DNA of 64,000 nt from Phycocordibacter sp964398865 (lineage in GTDB: Bacteria > Patescibacteriota > Minisyncoccia > Phycocordibacterales > Phycocordibacteraceae): assembly GCA_964398865.1 (NCBI GenBank), contig CAYNOO010000003.1, forward strand, positions 1 through 64,000, in the 5' to 3' direction. A program made the position numbers and the translations under genes. Under the pieces are notes generated by a model, which made no database searches, was not told where the DNA came from, and saw only the letters and a program-made list of their open reading frames with translations. Of the stretch, positions 10,118 through 18,795 are shown piece by piece. The first letter of the stretch is position 1, and the number at the start of each line of letters is the position of its first letter.

Positions 10118-11022
10118 AAAAAAATACTTTTCGGAATCTTTTTCATGTATCTCTCGTCGGAGTGCTCGTCCTTGTATGTGTTTCATTTACGACTCCGACG
10201 CATGATGCACGAGCTGCATTATCAAAAAGGATTTTCTTGACCACAGGCACGAGCTGGACGGTGCCATCGGATTTTTCAAGTACGAACACTATCGAGACCA
10301 TTGGAAGCGGCGGAGACGGTTCAGCCACCAGCGCAAACGCTGGCGGTGGCGGCGGCGCATATGCCTCCATATCGAATCTTTCGCTTACTCCTGGCGCTAG
10401 TGTGACGTATCAGATAGGCTTTAGCAGTTCTGATACCGTTTTTGACAGCACAGCAACAAGTTGCGCAGGCTCTCCTACTCCATCAGTTTGCGCTGATGGC
10501 GGTACGAACGCCACTGGCGGCGGCGCAGGAGGAACAACTGCTATTTCTATAGGTACAACTGAATTTGCAGGAGGAGCTCAAGGTGGCGGTGCCGGTGGCG
10601 GTGCCGCAGGATTAAACGGTTCTGGAGGTGCCGGTTCTGGCGGGCAAGGAGGAACGGGGGATAACGGTTTCGGGGGCGCTGGTGGTGCTCCAGCAGAATC
10701 TGACGTTGGCACTTGTCTTACCAACGGTGGTACTGGAGAGGCGGGTTCCGAATACGACCTTCTGCCACAGCATGGCTCTGGCGGTGGCGGTGGCAAGGGT
10801 CTTGCTATAGCTGGTGCAGCGAATGATTGTGCCGGAGGCGATGGGGGCACGTATGGCGGCGGCGGCGGCGGTTCGACCGCGGAAACTGTTCAGCGGTTTG
10901 GCGGTCAAGGTCTTATAGTCATCACCTTCACCTCGACCGAAGTAGGTAGCACTTCAATAGCAAAATTTAAGATTAAAGGAGGGCGGTTTCTTATCCGCGG
11001 AGGTCGTGTCCAAATCCGTTAA
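10114..11022 (+). CDS. Secreted glycine-rich protein
   Basis: This 302-residue protein has a clear signal peptide ending near ARA-A (residues about 1-35). A beta-rich segment with TSWTVPSDFSS follows, and then a long Gly/Ala/Ser-rich region (about residues 65-265) with many GGGGG and GAGG runs. The C-terminus has two short repeats (KIKGGRFLIRGG and RVQIR). The composition resembles glycine-rich domains found next to fibre proteins in phages and in Patescibacteria surface loci. The start codon overlaps the previous stop (ATGA), showing translational coupling with the anchored protein before it. I infer a structural surface role; no catalytic residues are recognisable. Confidence 0.75.
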   Translation: MKKNTFRNLFHVSLVGVLVLVCVSFTTPTHDARAALSKRIFLTTGTSWTVPSDFSSTNTIETIGSGGDGSATSANAGGGGGAYASISNLSLTPGASVTYQIGFSSSDTVFDSTATSCAGSPTPSVCADGGTNATGGGAGGTTAISIGTTEFAGGAQGGGAGGGAAGLNGSGGAGSGGQGGTGDNGFGGAGGAPAESDVGTCLTNGGTGEAGSEYDLLPQHGSGGGGGKGLAIAGAANDCAGGDGGTYGGGGGGSTAETVQRFGGQGLIVITFTSTEVGSTSIAKFKIKGGRFLIRGGRVQIR

Positions 11023-11059
11023 TTATGGAGACTGATGGGGTGCATGTTAAAATTTTCTC

Positions 11060-12088
11060 ATGAAAAAAATTCGCATAGCGATTAATGGTTTTGGCAGAAT
11101 AGGGCGGGCGTTCTTCCGGCTCGCGGAAGCAAATCCTGATTTAGAAGTGGTTGCGGTCAATGATCTCGCAGAGATAAAGAATCTCGCCTATCTTCTCAAA
11201 TACGATTCTGTATACCGCCGCGCACAGTTTCCCATCGAGGTCGCGGAAGGAGGACTCATTGTGAACGGCAGGAAGGTGGCTTTTTCTGCTGAGCGTGAAG
11301 TTGCGAAACTTCCTTGGGGGATGATTGGGGTGGATATCGTTATCGAAGCGACAGGTGTATTCAATGATTATGAGAAAGCCGCCGCGCATATCACAGCAGG
11401 AGCAAAGCGTGTTGTCATTACTGCGCCCGCCAAAGGAGAAGCTCCTGCAGGCATTACGAGCGCCATGGTTCTCATGGGAATCAATGATGAGAAGTTGAAG
11501 GACTGCCAAGTATCTTCGAATGCCTCCTGCACCACGAACGCTGCAAGTTCTGTCATTGCTATTCTGGACGGTGCAATCGGCATCGAGAAAGCAATTCTCT
11601 CTACGACGCACGCATACACTGCAAGCCAAGCTATCGTTGACGGCACTTCGAAAAAAGACATGAGAGAGGGAAGAGCAGCGGCGCAGAATATCATTCCATC
11701 TTCGACGGGCGCAGCAGTTGCGGTTGCAAAAGTCTACGAGTCTTTGAAAGGAAAATTTGATGGCATCTCACTTCGTGTACCTGTTCCGTCAGGTTCTATC
11801 GCCGATATAACATTCATAGCGAAGCGCTCAACCACTGTAGAGGAGGTGAATGACATATTGCGAAAAGCGGCAAAAGATCCCCACTGGGAAGGAATATTCA
11901 CCGCAACCGACGAGGATATCGTCTCTTCTGACATTATCGGCGAGCCGTATGGCGCTATTGCGGATCTTTCCATGACGCGAGTTGTCGACGGCAATCTCGT
12001 CAAAGTCTTGAGTTGGTACGACAATGAGATGGGGTATGTGAATACCCTCATCCGGCATGTGACGGAGGCAGGAAAATATCTTTCATGA
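11060..12088 (+). CDS. gap: Glyceraldehyde-3-phosphate dehydrogenase
   Basis: The 342-residue protein is a standard phosphorylating GAPDH that converts glyceraldehyde 3-phosphate, phosphate and NAD to 1,3-bisphosphoglycerate in the cytosol. The Rossmann motif INGFGRIGR is at residues 8-16. An Asp after the second strand (VNDL, D35) fits NAD preference. The catalytic Cys lies in SNASCTTN (C157), with the partner His in STTHAYT (H184). It heads a carbon-metabolism operon, and its last bases overlap the rpiB start (ATGA). A -10-like TAAAAT sits 6 bp before the ATG, matching the leaderless pattern of this window. Length and motifs are complete. Confidence 0.97.
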   Translation: MKKIRIAINGFGRIGRAFFRLAEANPDLEVVAVNDLAEIKNLAYLLKYDSVYRRAQFPIEVAEGGLIVNGRKVAFSAEREVAKLPWGMIGVDIVIEATGVFNDYEKAAAHITAGAKRVVITAPAKGEAPAGITSAMVLMGINDEKLKDCQVSSNASCTTNAASSVIAILDGAIGIEKAILSTTHAYTASQAIVDGTSKKDMREGRAAAQNIIPSSTGAAVAVAKVYESLKGKFDGISLRVPVPSGSIADITFIAKRSTTVEEVNDILRKAAKDPHWEGIFTATDEDIVSSDIIGEPYGAIADLSMTRVVDGNLVKVLSWYDNEMGYVNTLIRHVTEAGKYLS

Positions 12089-12561
12089 AGATTATTTTTG
12101 CAGCTGATCACGCAGGTTTCGCATTAAAGGAAGCACTTAAGGCTTCCGTAGCGCTTCTTGGATATGAAGTAGAAGACGTTGGTGCATTTACACTTGATCC
12201 GACGGATGATTATGTGCCATTCATCCGTGCTGCCGCTAAAGCGGTTGCTAAGGACTCCAGGAATATACGCGGCATTGTGATTGGCGGCTCTGGTCAGGGT
12301 GAGGCAATTGTTGCAAATCGCGTGAAGGGGGTGAGGTGCGCACTTTACTATGGTCCACCGCCAAGAACTCAGACTGATATGGAAGGAAAGGAGCTTGATA
12401 TGATTGCGTCGACCCGCATGCATAATGATGCGAACATGCTTTCCTTGGGAGCTCGTTTCATAAGTGGTGAGGAAGCGAAAGATGCCGTCACGAAATGGCT
12501 TGAAATACCATTTTCCAATGCCGAGCGGCATCAACGACGTATTAAAGAAATAGATGGTTGA
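12085..12561 (+). CDS. rpiB: Ribose-5-phosphate isomerase B
   Basis: The 158-residue protein belongs to the RpiB/LacAB family and interconverts ribose 5-phosphate and ribulose 5-phosphate. It shows the N-terminal AADHAGFALKE motif, the phosphate loop GGSGQGE and the C-terminal RMHNDANMLSLG signature. The loop has Ser where the E. coli enzyme has its catalytic Cys, and carries a Glu instead. That is the mycobacterial type, in which Glu is the base (known for that subfamily; inferred here). It overlaps gap by 4 bp and rpe by 8 bp, so it is part of a tightly packed pentose phosphate operon. Confidence 0.95.
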   Translation: MKIIFAADHAGFALKEALKASVALLGYEVEDVGAFTLDPTDDYVPFIRAAAKAVAKDSRNIRGIVIGGSGQGEAIVANRVKGVRCALYYGPPPRTQTDMEGKELDMIASTRMHNDANMLSLGARFISGEEAKDAVTKWLEIPFSNAERHQRRIKEIDG

Positions 12562-13216
12562 GATTATTCCCACAATAGTTCCGGACTCTTTAGAAGATAT
12601 CGTCGCCATGCGCGAGCGATATCGGAATTTTCTTTCGGCACTTCATGTTGATGCTGCGGACGGACGGTTTGCTCCGAACAAAACATGGATGCCACAAGAA
12701 GAGGAGGGGTTGCCGGACGCTGAACATATTCACTACAAGGCACACCTGATGGTGGCAGATCCACGTTCAGTAGGTCTCAGCTTTATTCGCGCTGGCGCGC
12801 GGAGCCTTGAGGGGCATGTTGAAGCATTTGTTTCAGTTGAAGATGGTCTTTCAGTTCTTGCAGCATGGCGGAAAGCGGGCGCGGAAGCCGTTGCAGTCGC
12901 ACTTCTTTTAGATACGCCATTTGAAGATGCAGATCCGTTTCTATCTCAATGTGATTACGTGCGTCTTATGACTATTCCGAGGATAGGGACGCAAGGCATT
13001 CCTTTTGATGAGGGTAGTATTGCGCGAGTTGCGGAATTTCATGCCAGGTACCCGAATGTCCCGATTGCGGTCGATGGAGGAGTCTCGGAAAAGAACATTC
13101 AAGCTCTAGCGCGTGCAGGCGTTTCTTCTTTTACAGCCGGTTCAGTGATTGCCAGATCCGATAATCCTGCCGCTACCTATCATCACCTCAAAGAGCTTGC
13201 GGAATCAGCGGTATAA
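12554..13216 (+). CDS. rpe: Ribulose-phosphate 3-epimerase
   Basis: The 220-residue TIM-barrel protein should interconvert ribulose 5-phosphate and xylulose 5-phosphate. Visible family motifs are LHVDAADGRFAPN (metal-binding His and Asp), AHLMVADP (second metal His) and VDGGV near residue 177 (metal Asp and phosphate loop). The active-site lid region is divergent: MTIPRIGTQG replaces the usual MTVNPGFGGQ. The assignment still fits from the metal ligands and from the operon, in which it overlaps rpiB by 8 bp and is followed by transketolase. Confidence 0.9.
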   Translation: MVEIIPTIVPDSLEDIVAMRERYRNFLSALHVDAADGRFAPNKTWMPQEEEGLPDAEHIHYKAHLMVADPRSVGLSFIRAGARSLEGHVEAFVSVEDGLSVLAAWRKAGAEAVAVALLLDTPFEDADPFLSQCDYVRLMTIPRIGTQGIPFDEGSIARVAEFHARYPNVPIAVDGGVSEKNIQALARAGVSSFTAGSVIARSDNPAATYHHLKELAESAV

Positions 13217-13279
13217 TCAAAAGAACCATGTATCGCGGGCACTTCTTGTCTTCTAATTCGCTTCGCTCATAATAAAACA

Positions 13280-14122
13280 ATGTCGCACATCACCGAAGAA
13301 AAAATAGCATTGCTTGAAGACAAAGCACGTGAGGTACGCGAAACGATAATTCGCATGCTCGTTGCCGCAAAATCCGGACACACAGCGGGACCCTTGGGCA
13401 TGGCTGATATTTTTACCGCGTTCTATTTTCATATTCTGAATCATGACCCTAAGAAGCCTGACTGGGAGGAGCGCGACCGCTTTGTTCTTTCAAACGGGCA
13501 CATCACGCCCGTCAGATATTCCGCAATGGCTCACGCTGGATATTTCCCAGTTGAAGAATGTCTGACCTTGCGCAAGCTCGGCAGCCGTCTTCAGGGACAT
13601 CCTGAGCGCGACATGTTGCCGGGGCTCGAAACTACCTCAGGTCCTTTGGGTTCAGGCTTGTCGCAAGCAGCTGGCATGGCGTATGCGGCACGGATGGACG
13701 GGAAGAAGTGGCGAGTCTATTGCGCTGTCTCTGATGGAGAGCAACAGGAAGGGAATACGTGGGAGGGAGTGATGTTTGCGGGGAAAAATAAACTTCACAA
13801 CCTCACGGCAATCATGGACCGCAACAACATACAGATAGAAGGTATGACCGAAGACGTCATGCCGCTTGAGCCTCTGGCTGACAAGTATCGGGCATTCAAC
13901 TGGCACGTCATCGAGATAGATGGGCACAACATGGAAGAGATTGTGAACGCTGCAGAAGAAGCGAAAGCGATTCACGAAAAACCAACACTTATCCTCGCAC
14001 ACACTATTCCCGGCAAGGGCGTGAAGGAAATAGAGTTTGATTATCATTGGCACGGCAATCCCCCTAAGAAAGAACAGGAAGAGTCTTTTATCGCGCAGAT
14101 TCGTGAGGCGGCAAAAAAGTAA
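13280..14122 (+). CDS. Transketolase, N-terminal (TPP-binding) subunit
   Basis: This 280-residue protein is the first half of a split transketolase, which binds thiamine diphosphate and Mg. It contains SGHTAGPLGMADIFTAFYF, the GHP motif near residue 112, and the TPP motif SDGEQQEGN followed by DRNNIQI. The second half is a separate gene at 14270. Together they should move two-carbon units between pentose and triose or hexose phosphates. The gene has its own promoter-like sequence (TTGTCT, 16 bp, CATAAT, then 6 bp to the ATG). Split transketolases are common in Archaea and Patescibacteria. Confidence 0.95.
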   Translation: MSHITEEKIALLEDKAREVRETIIRMLVAAKSGHTAGPLGMADIFTAFYFHILNHDPKKPDWEERDRFVLSNGHITPVRYSAMAHAGYFPVEECLTLRKLGSRLQGHPERDMLPGLETTSGPLGSGLSQAAGMAYAARMDGKKWRVYCAVSDGEQQEGNTWEGVMFAGKNKLHNLTAIMDRNNIQIEGMTEDVMPLEPLADKYRAFNWHVIEIDGHNMEEIVNAAEEAKAIHEKPTLILAHTIPGKGVKEIEFDYHWHGNPPKKEQEESFIAQIREAAKK

Positions 14123-14151
14123 TATTTAACAGATTGCTATAATTTGAAGAT

Positions 14152-14262
14152 ATGGATAAGGATAAAATTTTCAATATCATCTTCAGCGGTGCATTAAAGG
14201 CGCTTCTCTTTCTTGCGGCGCTTATTTTGCTGGTGATGGCAGTTAATTTTTTCCTACGCTAA
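14152..14262 (+). CDS. Small single-pass membrane protein between the transketolase halves
   Basis: This 36-residue ORF starts with charged MDKDKIFN and continues as one hydrophobic helix (about residues 9-34) ending in Arg. It sits in the 147-bp space between the transketolase genes and ends 7 bp before the second subunit. A perfect TATAAT at 14138-14143 lies 8 bp upstream of its ATG, in the same arrangement as other genes here, which supports real transcription. I do not recognise a family. It may be a small membrane peptide unrelated to transketolase, or its translation may serve the downstream gene. Confidence 0.6.
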   Translation: MDKDKIFNIIFSGALKALLFLAALILLVMAVNFFLR

Positions 14263-14269
14263 AGTATTT

Positions 14270-15265
14270 ATGCTTTCAAAAGACGCAAAGCTTTCTGACA
14301 AAGTTTTCACCGACGCGCTTGAAAAAGCGCCGACGCGCAATGGTCTTGGTAAGGGTACCGTTGAGGCGGGAAAAGAAGACCCACGCATTGTGGTCTTATC
14401 AGCAGATCTGGGAGATTCCACAAGAGCATCATGGTTTCAGAAAGAGTTTCCTCTGCGTTTCGTTGAAGTTGGCGTTGCGGAACAAAACCTTGCCACTGTT
14501 GCTGCTGGCATGGCAGCTGCAGGAAAGATCCCATTCATAGCGTCATACGCAGCCTTCTCGCCCGGTCGTAATTATGAGCAGATTCGCACAACGATTGCCT
14601 TAAACGATGTGCCAGTGAAAGTGTGTGGCATGCATGCAGGAATTTCAGTGGGTCCTGACGGTGCCACCCATCAGATGCTTGAGGACGTTGCAATGATGCG
14701 CGCACTTCCTAATATGATTGTGGTAGTACCCGCAGACGCAGAGGAAGGGCGGAAAGCAATAATTGCGGCAGCCAAAAATGGCAAACCCACCTACGTGCGG
14801 TTTGGTCGCGACAAGGTTTCTACGTTTACTAGCACGGAGACTCCTTTTGCAATCGGCACAGCATACTACCTTTGGAAACCTGAAAAATCCGACGTGACAA
14901 TTTTAGGATGCGGGCACTTGGTATACGAAGCGCTTCTTGCGGCGAAAGCATTAGAAGAGAAGGGAATTCACGTGTCCGTGGTAAATAGCCACACGGTGAA
15001 GCCCCTTGATGAAAAGACAATCCTTGAAGCAGTGAAAGAGGCAGGTGCGGTAGTGACAGTAGAGGAACATCAAGTTGCAGGAGGATTTGGAAGTGCAGTT
15101 GCTGAGTTTCTTGTACAGAATTACCCTGTGCCGATGGAATTCGTGGGCATGCATAATGCCTTCGGTCAGTCAGGTGAACCGCAGGAACTCCTTCATCATT
15201 ACGGACTGGATTCGATTGGTATACAAAAAGCAGTCGAGAAAGTATTGCAAAGGAAGCCGAAGTGA
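14270..15265 (+). CDS. Transketolase, C-terminal subunit
   Basis: The 331-residue protein carries the pyrimidine-binding and C-terminal domains of transketolase. The catalytic Glu that activates thiamine diphosphate is in VGVAEQN (E71). DGATHQMLEDVAMMR and VNSHTVKPLD are further family motifs. It pairs with the subunit at 13280. Its stop lies 6 bp from the stop of the convergent transaldolase gene. With gap, rpiB, rpe and transaldolase it completes the non-oxidative pentose phosphate pathway, likely the main route from sugars to ribose and to glyceraldehyde 3-phosphate in this organism. Confidence 0.95.
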   Translation: MLSKDAKLSDKVFTDALEKAPTRNGLGKGTVEAGKEDPRIVVLSADLGDSTRASWFQKEFPLRFVEVGVAEQNLATVAAGMAAAGKIPFIASYAAFSPGRNYEQIRTTIALNDVPVKVCGMHAGISVGPDGATHQMLEDVAMMRALPNMIVVVPADAEEGRKAIIAAAKNGKPTYVRFGRDKVSTFTSTETPFAIGTAYYLWKPEKSDVTILGCGHLVYEALLAAKALEEKGIHVSVVNSHTVKPLDEKTILEAVKEAGAVVTVEEHQVAGGFGSAVAEFLVQNYPVPMEFVGMHNAFGQSGEPQELLHHYGLDSIGIQKAVEKVLQRKPK

Positions 15266-15271
15266 ATTCGA

Positions 15272-15994
15272 CTAAAGCGTAAAGCCGGCGGCTTTCCCGT
15301 CTTCGTAGAATATTTTTACGCCCGTCCTCGAGAGTTCATCAAGATCTTTCCCTACGTCTCCCAGTTTCTTAAGAATGGAAGGAGGAACGGTGATGATTTC
15401 CGCGCCGATTCTCTCTGCTTCATAGATATTAAAAAGCTCGCGAGTAGAAGCCCACAAAAGCTCTATCGCAGGCTTCATGGCGGTAATTGCTTTTGATTTT
15501 TCCATGACGGGAATAGGGTCAATGCCAACGTCCGCGATTCGTCCCGCGAAGACGGAGATGATTGAGGGAGTAGAAGCATTCAAGGCATCTGCTGCAATTT
15601 TCACTTGAGCGTCGGTTAGAATCATTGTTACGTTCAGTTTTATTCCGTCGGTGGAAAGTTTCTGTATGAGCGGTGCAGCAGATTCCGCTCGCGTATTCAT
15701 GATAGGGATTTTGGCGTATACATTGTCGCCCCAGGATGCAATGAGCCTGGCTTGACGTTCCATTTCTGGAAAGTCATCGGAGAATACTTCGAATGATATT
15801 GGCTTATCAGGGATAGCCACAAGAATTTTTTTCGCAAACTCACTATAATTTGTAACGCCTGCTTTGTGCATCAGTGTCGGATTCGTGGTGAATCCTTTTA
15901 TGTAAGGCTTTGCTGCGAGCTCCAGCATCTCTTTCTCTTCAGACCCGTCTGCGTAGAGCTTTATCCGCAGTTCTTCTATTTTTTTTGGTGTCAT
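15272..15994 (-). CDS. Transaldolase / fructose-6-phosphate aldolase family protein
   Basis: The 240-residue TIM-barrel protein shows KGFTTNPTL near residue 33 and the Schiff-base Lys in NVYAKIPI (K95), with VFAGRIADVGIDP after the sixth strand. These are transaldolase-family landmarks. The neighbouring pentose phosphate genes favour true transaldolase activity (sedoheptulose 7-phosphate plus glyceraldehyde 3-phosphate to erythrose 4-phosphate plus fructose 6-phosphate). The short length also fits the FSA-like subfamily, so aldolase activity cannot be excluded. It is co-oriented with and overlaps by 4 bp the upstream sugar kinase gene. Confidence 0.9.
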   Translation of the reverse strand: MTPKKIEELRIKLYADGSEEKEMLELAAKPYIKGFTTNPTLMHKAGVTNYSEFAKKILVAIPDKPISFEVFSDDFPEMERQARLIASWGDNVYAKIPIMNTRAESAAPLIQKLSTDGIKLNVTMILTDAQVKIAADALNASTPSIISVFAGRIADVGIDPIPVMEKSKAITAMKPAIELLWASTRELFNIYEAERIGAEIITVPPSILKKLGDVGKDLDELSRTGVKIFYEDGKAAGFTL

Positions 15995-16956
15995 TTTTTT
16001 GTAACTAGTTTCTCAATTTCATCTTTAGTAAGGAGTCCCTTTTGTGCTCCAACTTTTTGTACAACGTACGCAGAATTAATTGTGCCCCGCAGCATCGCTT
16101 CTTTGAGCGGCATTCCAAGTGTGAGGAAGGTGACAGTGGTTGATGCAAAAGCGTCTCCCGCTCCGGTTCGGTTCGCTGGGGGTGCAGGATCAGGATACAT
16201 GGGCACGTGTATGAATTCAGTCCCATCGAGCGCATAGGCACCTGCACGTCCGTCAGTAATGACGACAATTTTCGGTCCAAGGCGACGGAGTCCGTCTGCA
16301 AGTATACGTACATCTTTTATGTGGGGCGTATTGAGGATGCGCCCCGCCTCTTCTTTGTTCACGAAGAAAATATTTGCGCGATGATAGAGCCGCATGAGGC
16401 GCTCCGCACCCAATTTCATTTGGAACGTGCCTGGTTGGAAGGCGAAGAATATTTTCGGATGAGTCTCGAGGTATGCGGCAATCTCATCGTGGTAAACCTC
16501 AGTTGAGGCGGCAAGGGAAGAGAGGTATACCGTTTTCGGCCCCGGCAGATTTTTTGGGAAATGGTAGTCGTACGCCTGATGCTTCACGAGGATGGTGCGC
16601 TCTGACTGATAGGAGAGCACGTAGTGGTGATTCGTAGGCACAGAGTGATGGCGTGTAATGAATGAAGTGTCCAGCTTCTCTTTTTTGAACGTTCGAATAA
16701 TTTCATCGCCATATCTATCTTTGCCGATATTCGCCACAACGGTGACCTTGAGACCGAGACGAGACGCAGACACTGCAGCGTTCGCTGCGTTTCCAACGCC
16801 GAACACTAATGTTGCCGATTTGAAAGGTATCTTATCGCCCCAGCGCATGGAAATAGTACAGCTCTCATCGTTGATGTCGCAGTGCACGCTCGCATCCTGA
16901 AGCTCGATAAATTCATCGACGACCGTGTCTCCAATCGCTATAAAATCCTTCGCCAT
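15991..16956 (-). CDS. PfkB-family carbohydrate kinase
   Basis: The protein is 321 residues from the start chosen here. Ribokinase-fold features are AIGDTVVDEF at the N-terminus, the first PfkB signature GVGNAANAAVSASRLG, and the ATP/anion-hole signature NRTGAGDAFAS with its catalytic Asp. The substrate cannot be read from sequence; overlap with transaldolase suggests a sugar or sugar phosphate feeding the pentose phosphate pathway. An ATG 30 bp further upstream exists, but the -10-like TACAAT at 16964-16969 (minus strand) lies 7 bp before the ATG at 16956, so this start fits the window's leaderless pattern better. Confidence 0.88.
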   Translation of the reverse strand: MAKDFIAIGDTVVDEFIELQDASVHCDINDESCTISMRWGDKIPFKSATLVFGVGNAANAAVSASRLGLKVTVVANIGKDRYGDEIIRTFKKEKLDTSFITRHHSVPTNHHYVLSYQSERTILVKHQAYDYHFPKNLPGPKTVYLSSLAASTEVYHDEIAAYLETHPKIFFAFQPGTFQMKLGAERLMRLYHRANIFFVNKEEAGRILNTPHIKDVRILADGLRRLGPKIVVITDGRAGAYALDGTEFIHVPMYPDPAPPANRTGAGDAFASTTVTFLTLGMPLKEAMLRGTINSAYVVQKVGAQKGLLTKDEIEKLVTKK

Positions 16957-17022
16957 TGGGGCAATTGTATCATTCCTGTTCTCCATTCATTCGAATCATT
17001 TGGTGTATTATTCATACGAAAC

Positions 17023-18672
17023 ATGGGTACCCTGATAGAAGATTTAAAGAAAGTTTTTAAAGGGGACGTCGAAGGTTCCGATGCTGTTCTTGATGAATAC
17101 AGTCGTGACGCGAGCTTATTTCGAGTTGTTCCGCAAGCGGTGGTGCGACCTCTCGATGCTAAGGATGTGTCGCGTGTTGTACGGTTTGCGACCGAAAGAA
17201 AACAGTTAGGTGAAGATGTATCGGTCACGGCGCGCTCGGCAGGCACTGATATGTCGGGAGGTCCTTTGAACACGTCAATCATTTTGGACGTAACGGCACA
17301 CATGAATAGACTAATTGAATTAGGAAATGACTATGCGGTAGTTGAGCCCGGTATGTATTTCAGGGAGTTTGATAAGGAAACTAAGAAAAAGAATTTAGAA
17401 TTGCCAAGCTATACGGCATCGCGCGAGATCTGTGCGGTGGGTGGCATGGTTGCGAACGATGCTGGAGGAGAAAAGAATCTCAAATACGGTAAGACGGCTC
17501 GTTACGTTGAGGAGCTTGAGGTTGTGCTTGCTGATGGAGAGGTTCATGTAATAAGAAACTTAGAAGGCGAAGCATTGACGAAAAAGTTGGAAGAGAAATC
17601 TTTTGAGGGTGACCTCTACCGCGCTGTCACCACGCTTCTGAAAGAGAATCGCGCGGTGATCGAGGCAGGGAAGCCGAGCGTAGAAAAAAATTCTTCAGGA
17701 TATGCCGTGTGGGACATTGGCGACGGAGTACGTTCTTTGAATCTGGCGCGCCTTATGGTGGGCTCCCAAGGGACGTTGGGAATCATCACGAAAATTCGTT
17801 TCAAACTTGTTCGCCCAGAGGTATTTGAATCGATGGCAGTATTTTTTTTGAAAGATATCCGCGATTTAGACGTGTTGGTGCCGAAAATTCTCACGCATAA
17901 GCCTGACAGTTTCGAATCGTATGACAATCATACCTTTTCGCTCGCCGTGAAATATTTTCCCGAATTCGCGACACAGATGAAAGCGGGCATCATTAGTTTG
18001 GGAATCTCGTTTCTGCCCGAATTGTGGATGCTCGCGACCGGCGGGATTCCAAAACTCGTACTGATGGTTGAATTTAGAGGCGATACCCAGGAAGAAACTT
18101 TGAAAAAAGTCCACAATCTCATTACTGCTGTGAAAGAACTACCTTTCTCCGGAAGTGTTCGTATCGCCAAGAACGAACGCGCTGCAAGGAAGTATTGGGT
18201 CATTCGTCGTGAAAGCTTCAATCTGCTTCGGCAAAAAGTGCGTGGCATGCGCACCGCGCCATTCATAGATGATTTTGTCGTGCCCCCTCTTTCTCTTTCT
18301 AAATTTTTACCAGAGCTCTCTCAAATTCTTTCGAAGTACGATCTTATCTACACTGTTGCAGGTCATGTTGGTGATGGAAACTTTCATATCATCCCGCTCA
18401 TTGATCCCAAACGCCCCGATGCGAAGCAGATCATTGATGTGCTTTCGCATAAGGTCTATGACCTCGTCCTCTCCTACAGGGGTTCCATTTCAGGAGAACA
18501 CAACGATGGCTTGGTACGTACCCCCTATGTTGAGCAGATGTTTGGCACCAAAATGGAGAAAGTTTTTCAAGGAGTAAAAAGAATTTTTGATCCTTTGAAC
18601 ATTTTCAATCCTGGTAAGAAAGTGGGTACCAGTTTTGCAGATTCCGCAAAGTACCTTGATTTACCAGGCTAA
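17023..18672 (+). CDS. FAD-linked oxidase (GlcD / D-lactate dehydrogenase type)
   Basis: The 549-residue flavoprotein has an N-terminal FAD-binding type 4 domain, with RSAGTDMSGGPLNTS, VEPGMYF, GGMVANDAGGEKNLKYG and GSQGTLGIITK. A C-terminal FAD-oxidase domain has AGHVGDGNFH, SGEHNDGLVRT and FDPLNIFNPGKK. Such enzymes oxidise 2-hydroxy acids (D-lactate, glycolate) and pass electrons to quinone or another acceptor. No Fe-S C-terminal domain and no glcE/glcF partner is nearby. The frame is open upstream to 16882, but that would overlap the divergent kinase gene. The Met at 17023 gives a normal N-terminus and has a TATTAT 11 bp upstream. Confidence 0.88.
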   Translation: MGTLIEDLKKVFKGDVEGSDAVLDEYSRDASLFRVVPQAVVRPLDAKDVSRVVRFATERKQLGEDVSVTARSAGTDMSGGPLNTSIILDVTAHMNRLIELGNDYAVVEPGMYFREFDKETKKKNLELPSYTASREICAVGGMVANDAGGEKNLKYGKTARYVEELEVVLADGEVHVIRNLEGEALTKKLEEKSFEGDLYRAVTTLLKENRAVIEAGKPSVEKNSSGYAVWDIGDGVRSLNLARLMVGSQGTLGIITKIRFKLVRPEVFESMAVFFLKDIRDLDVLVPKILTHKPDSFESYDNHTFSLAVKYFPEFATQMKAGIISLGISFLPELWMLATGGIPKLVLMVEFRGDTQEETLKKVHNLITAVKELPFSGSVRIAKNERAARKYWVIRRESFNLLRQKVRGMRTAPFIDDFVVPPLSLSKFLPELSQILSKYDLIYTVAGHVGDGNFHIIPLIDPKRPDAKQIIDVLSHKVYDLVLSYRGSISGEHNDGLVRTPYVEQMFGTKMEKVFQGVKRIFDPLNIFNPGKKVGTSFADSAKYLDLPG

Positions 18673-18795
18673 AATGAGGAAGGAGGTTTGTTTTTAAATC
18701 TCACGTTTTTTAGTTTTCCTCTAGAGCCCTTCCCTAATGGCTAAAAAAGTGGTATATAGTGGCGGTGGGTAGATACCCGACTCCTTTAGTACGTT

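Noticed and set aside
1..11022. Prophage tail-fibre module
   Set aside because: S74 and fibre repeats are phage-like, but no capsid, terminase, portal or lysis gene is near, and the flank is a central metabolism operon. A bacterial surface protein is the simpler reading.
16882..17022. N-terminal extension of the FAD oxidase
   Set aside because: It overlaps the divergent kinase gene and gives a sequence unlike the family; the Met at 17023 is a better start.
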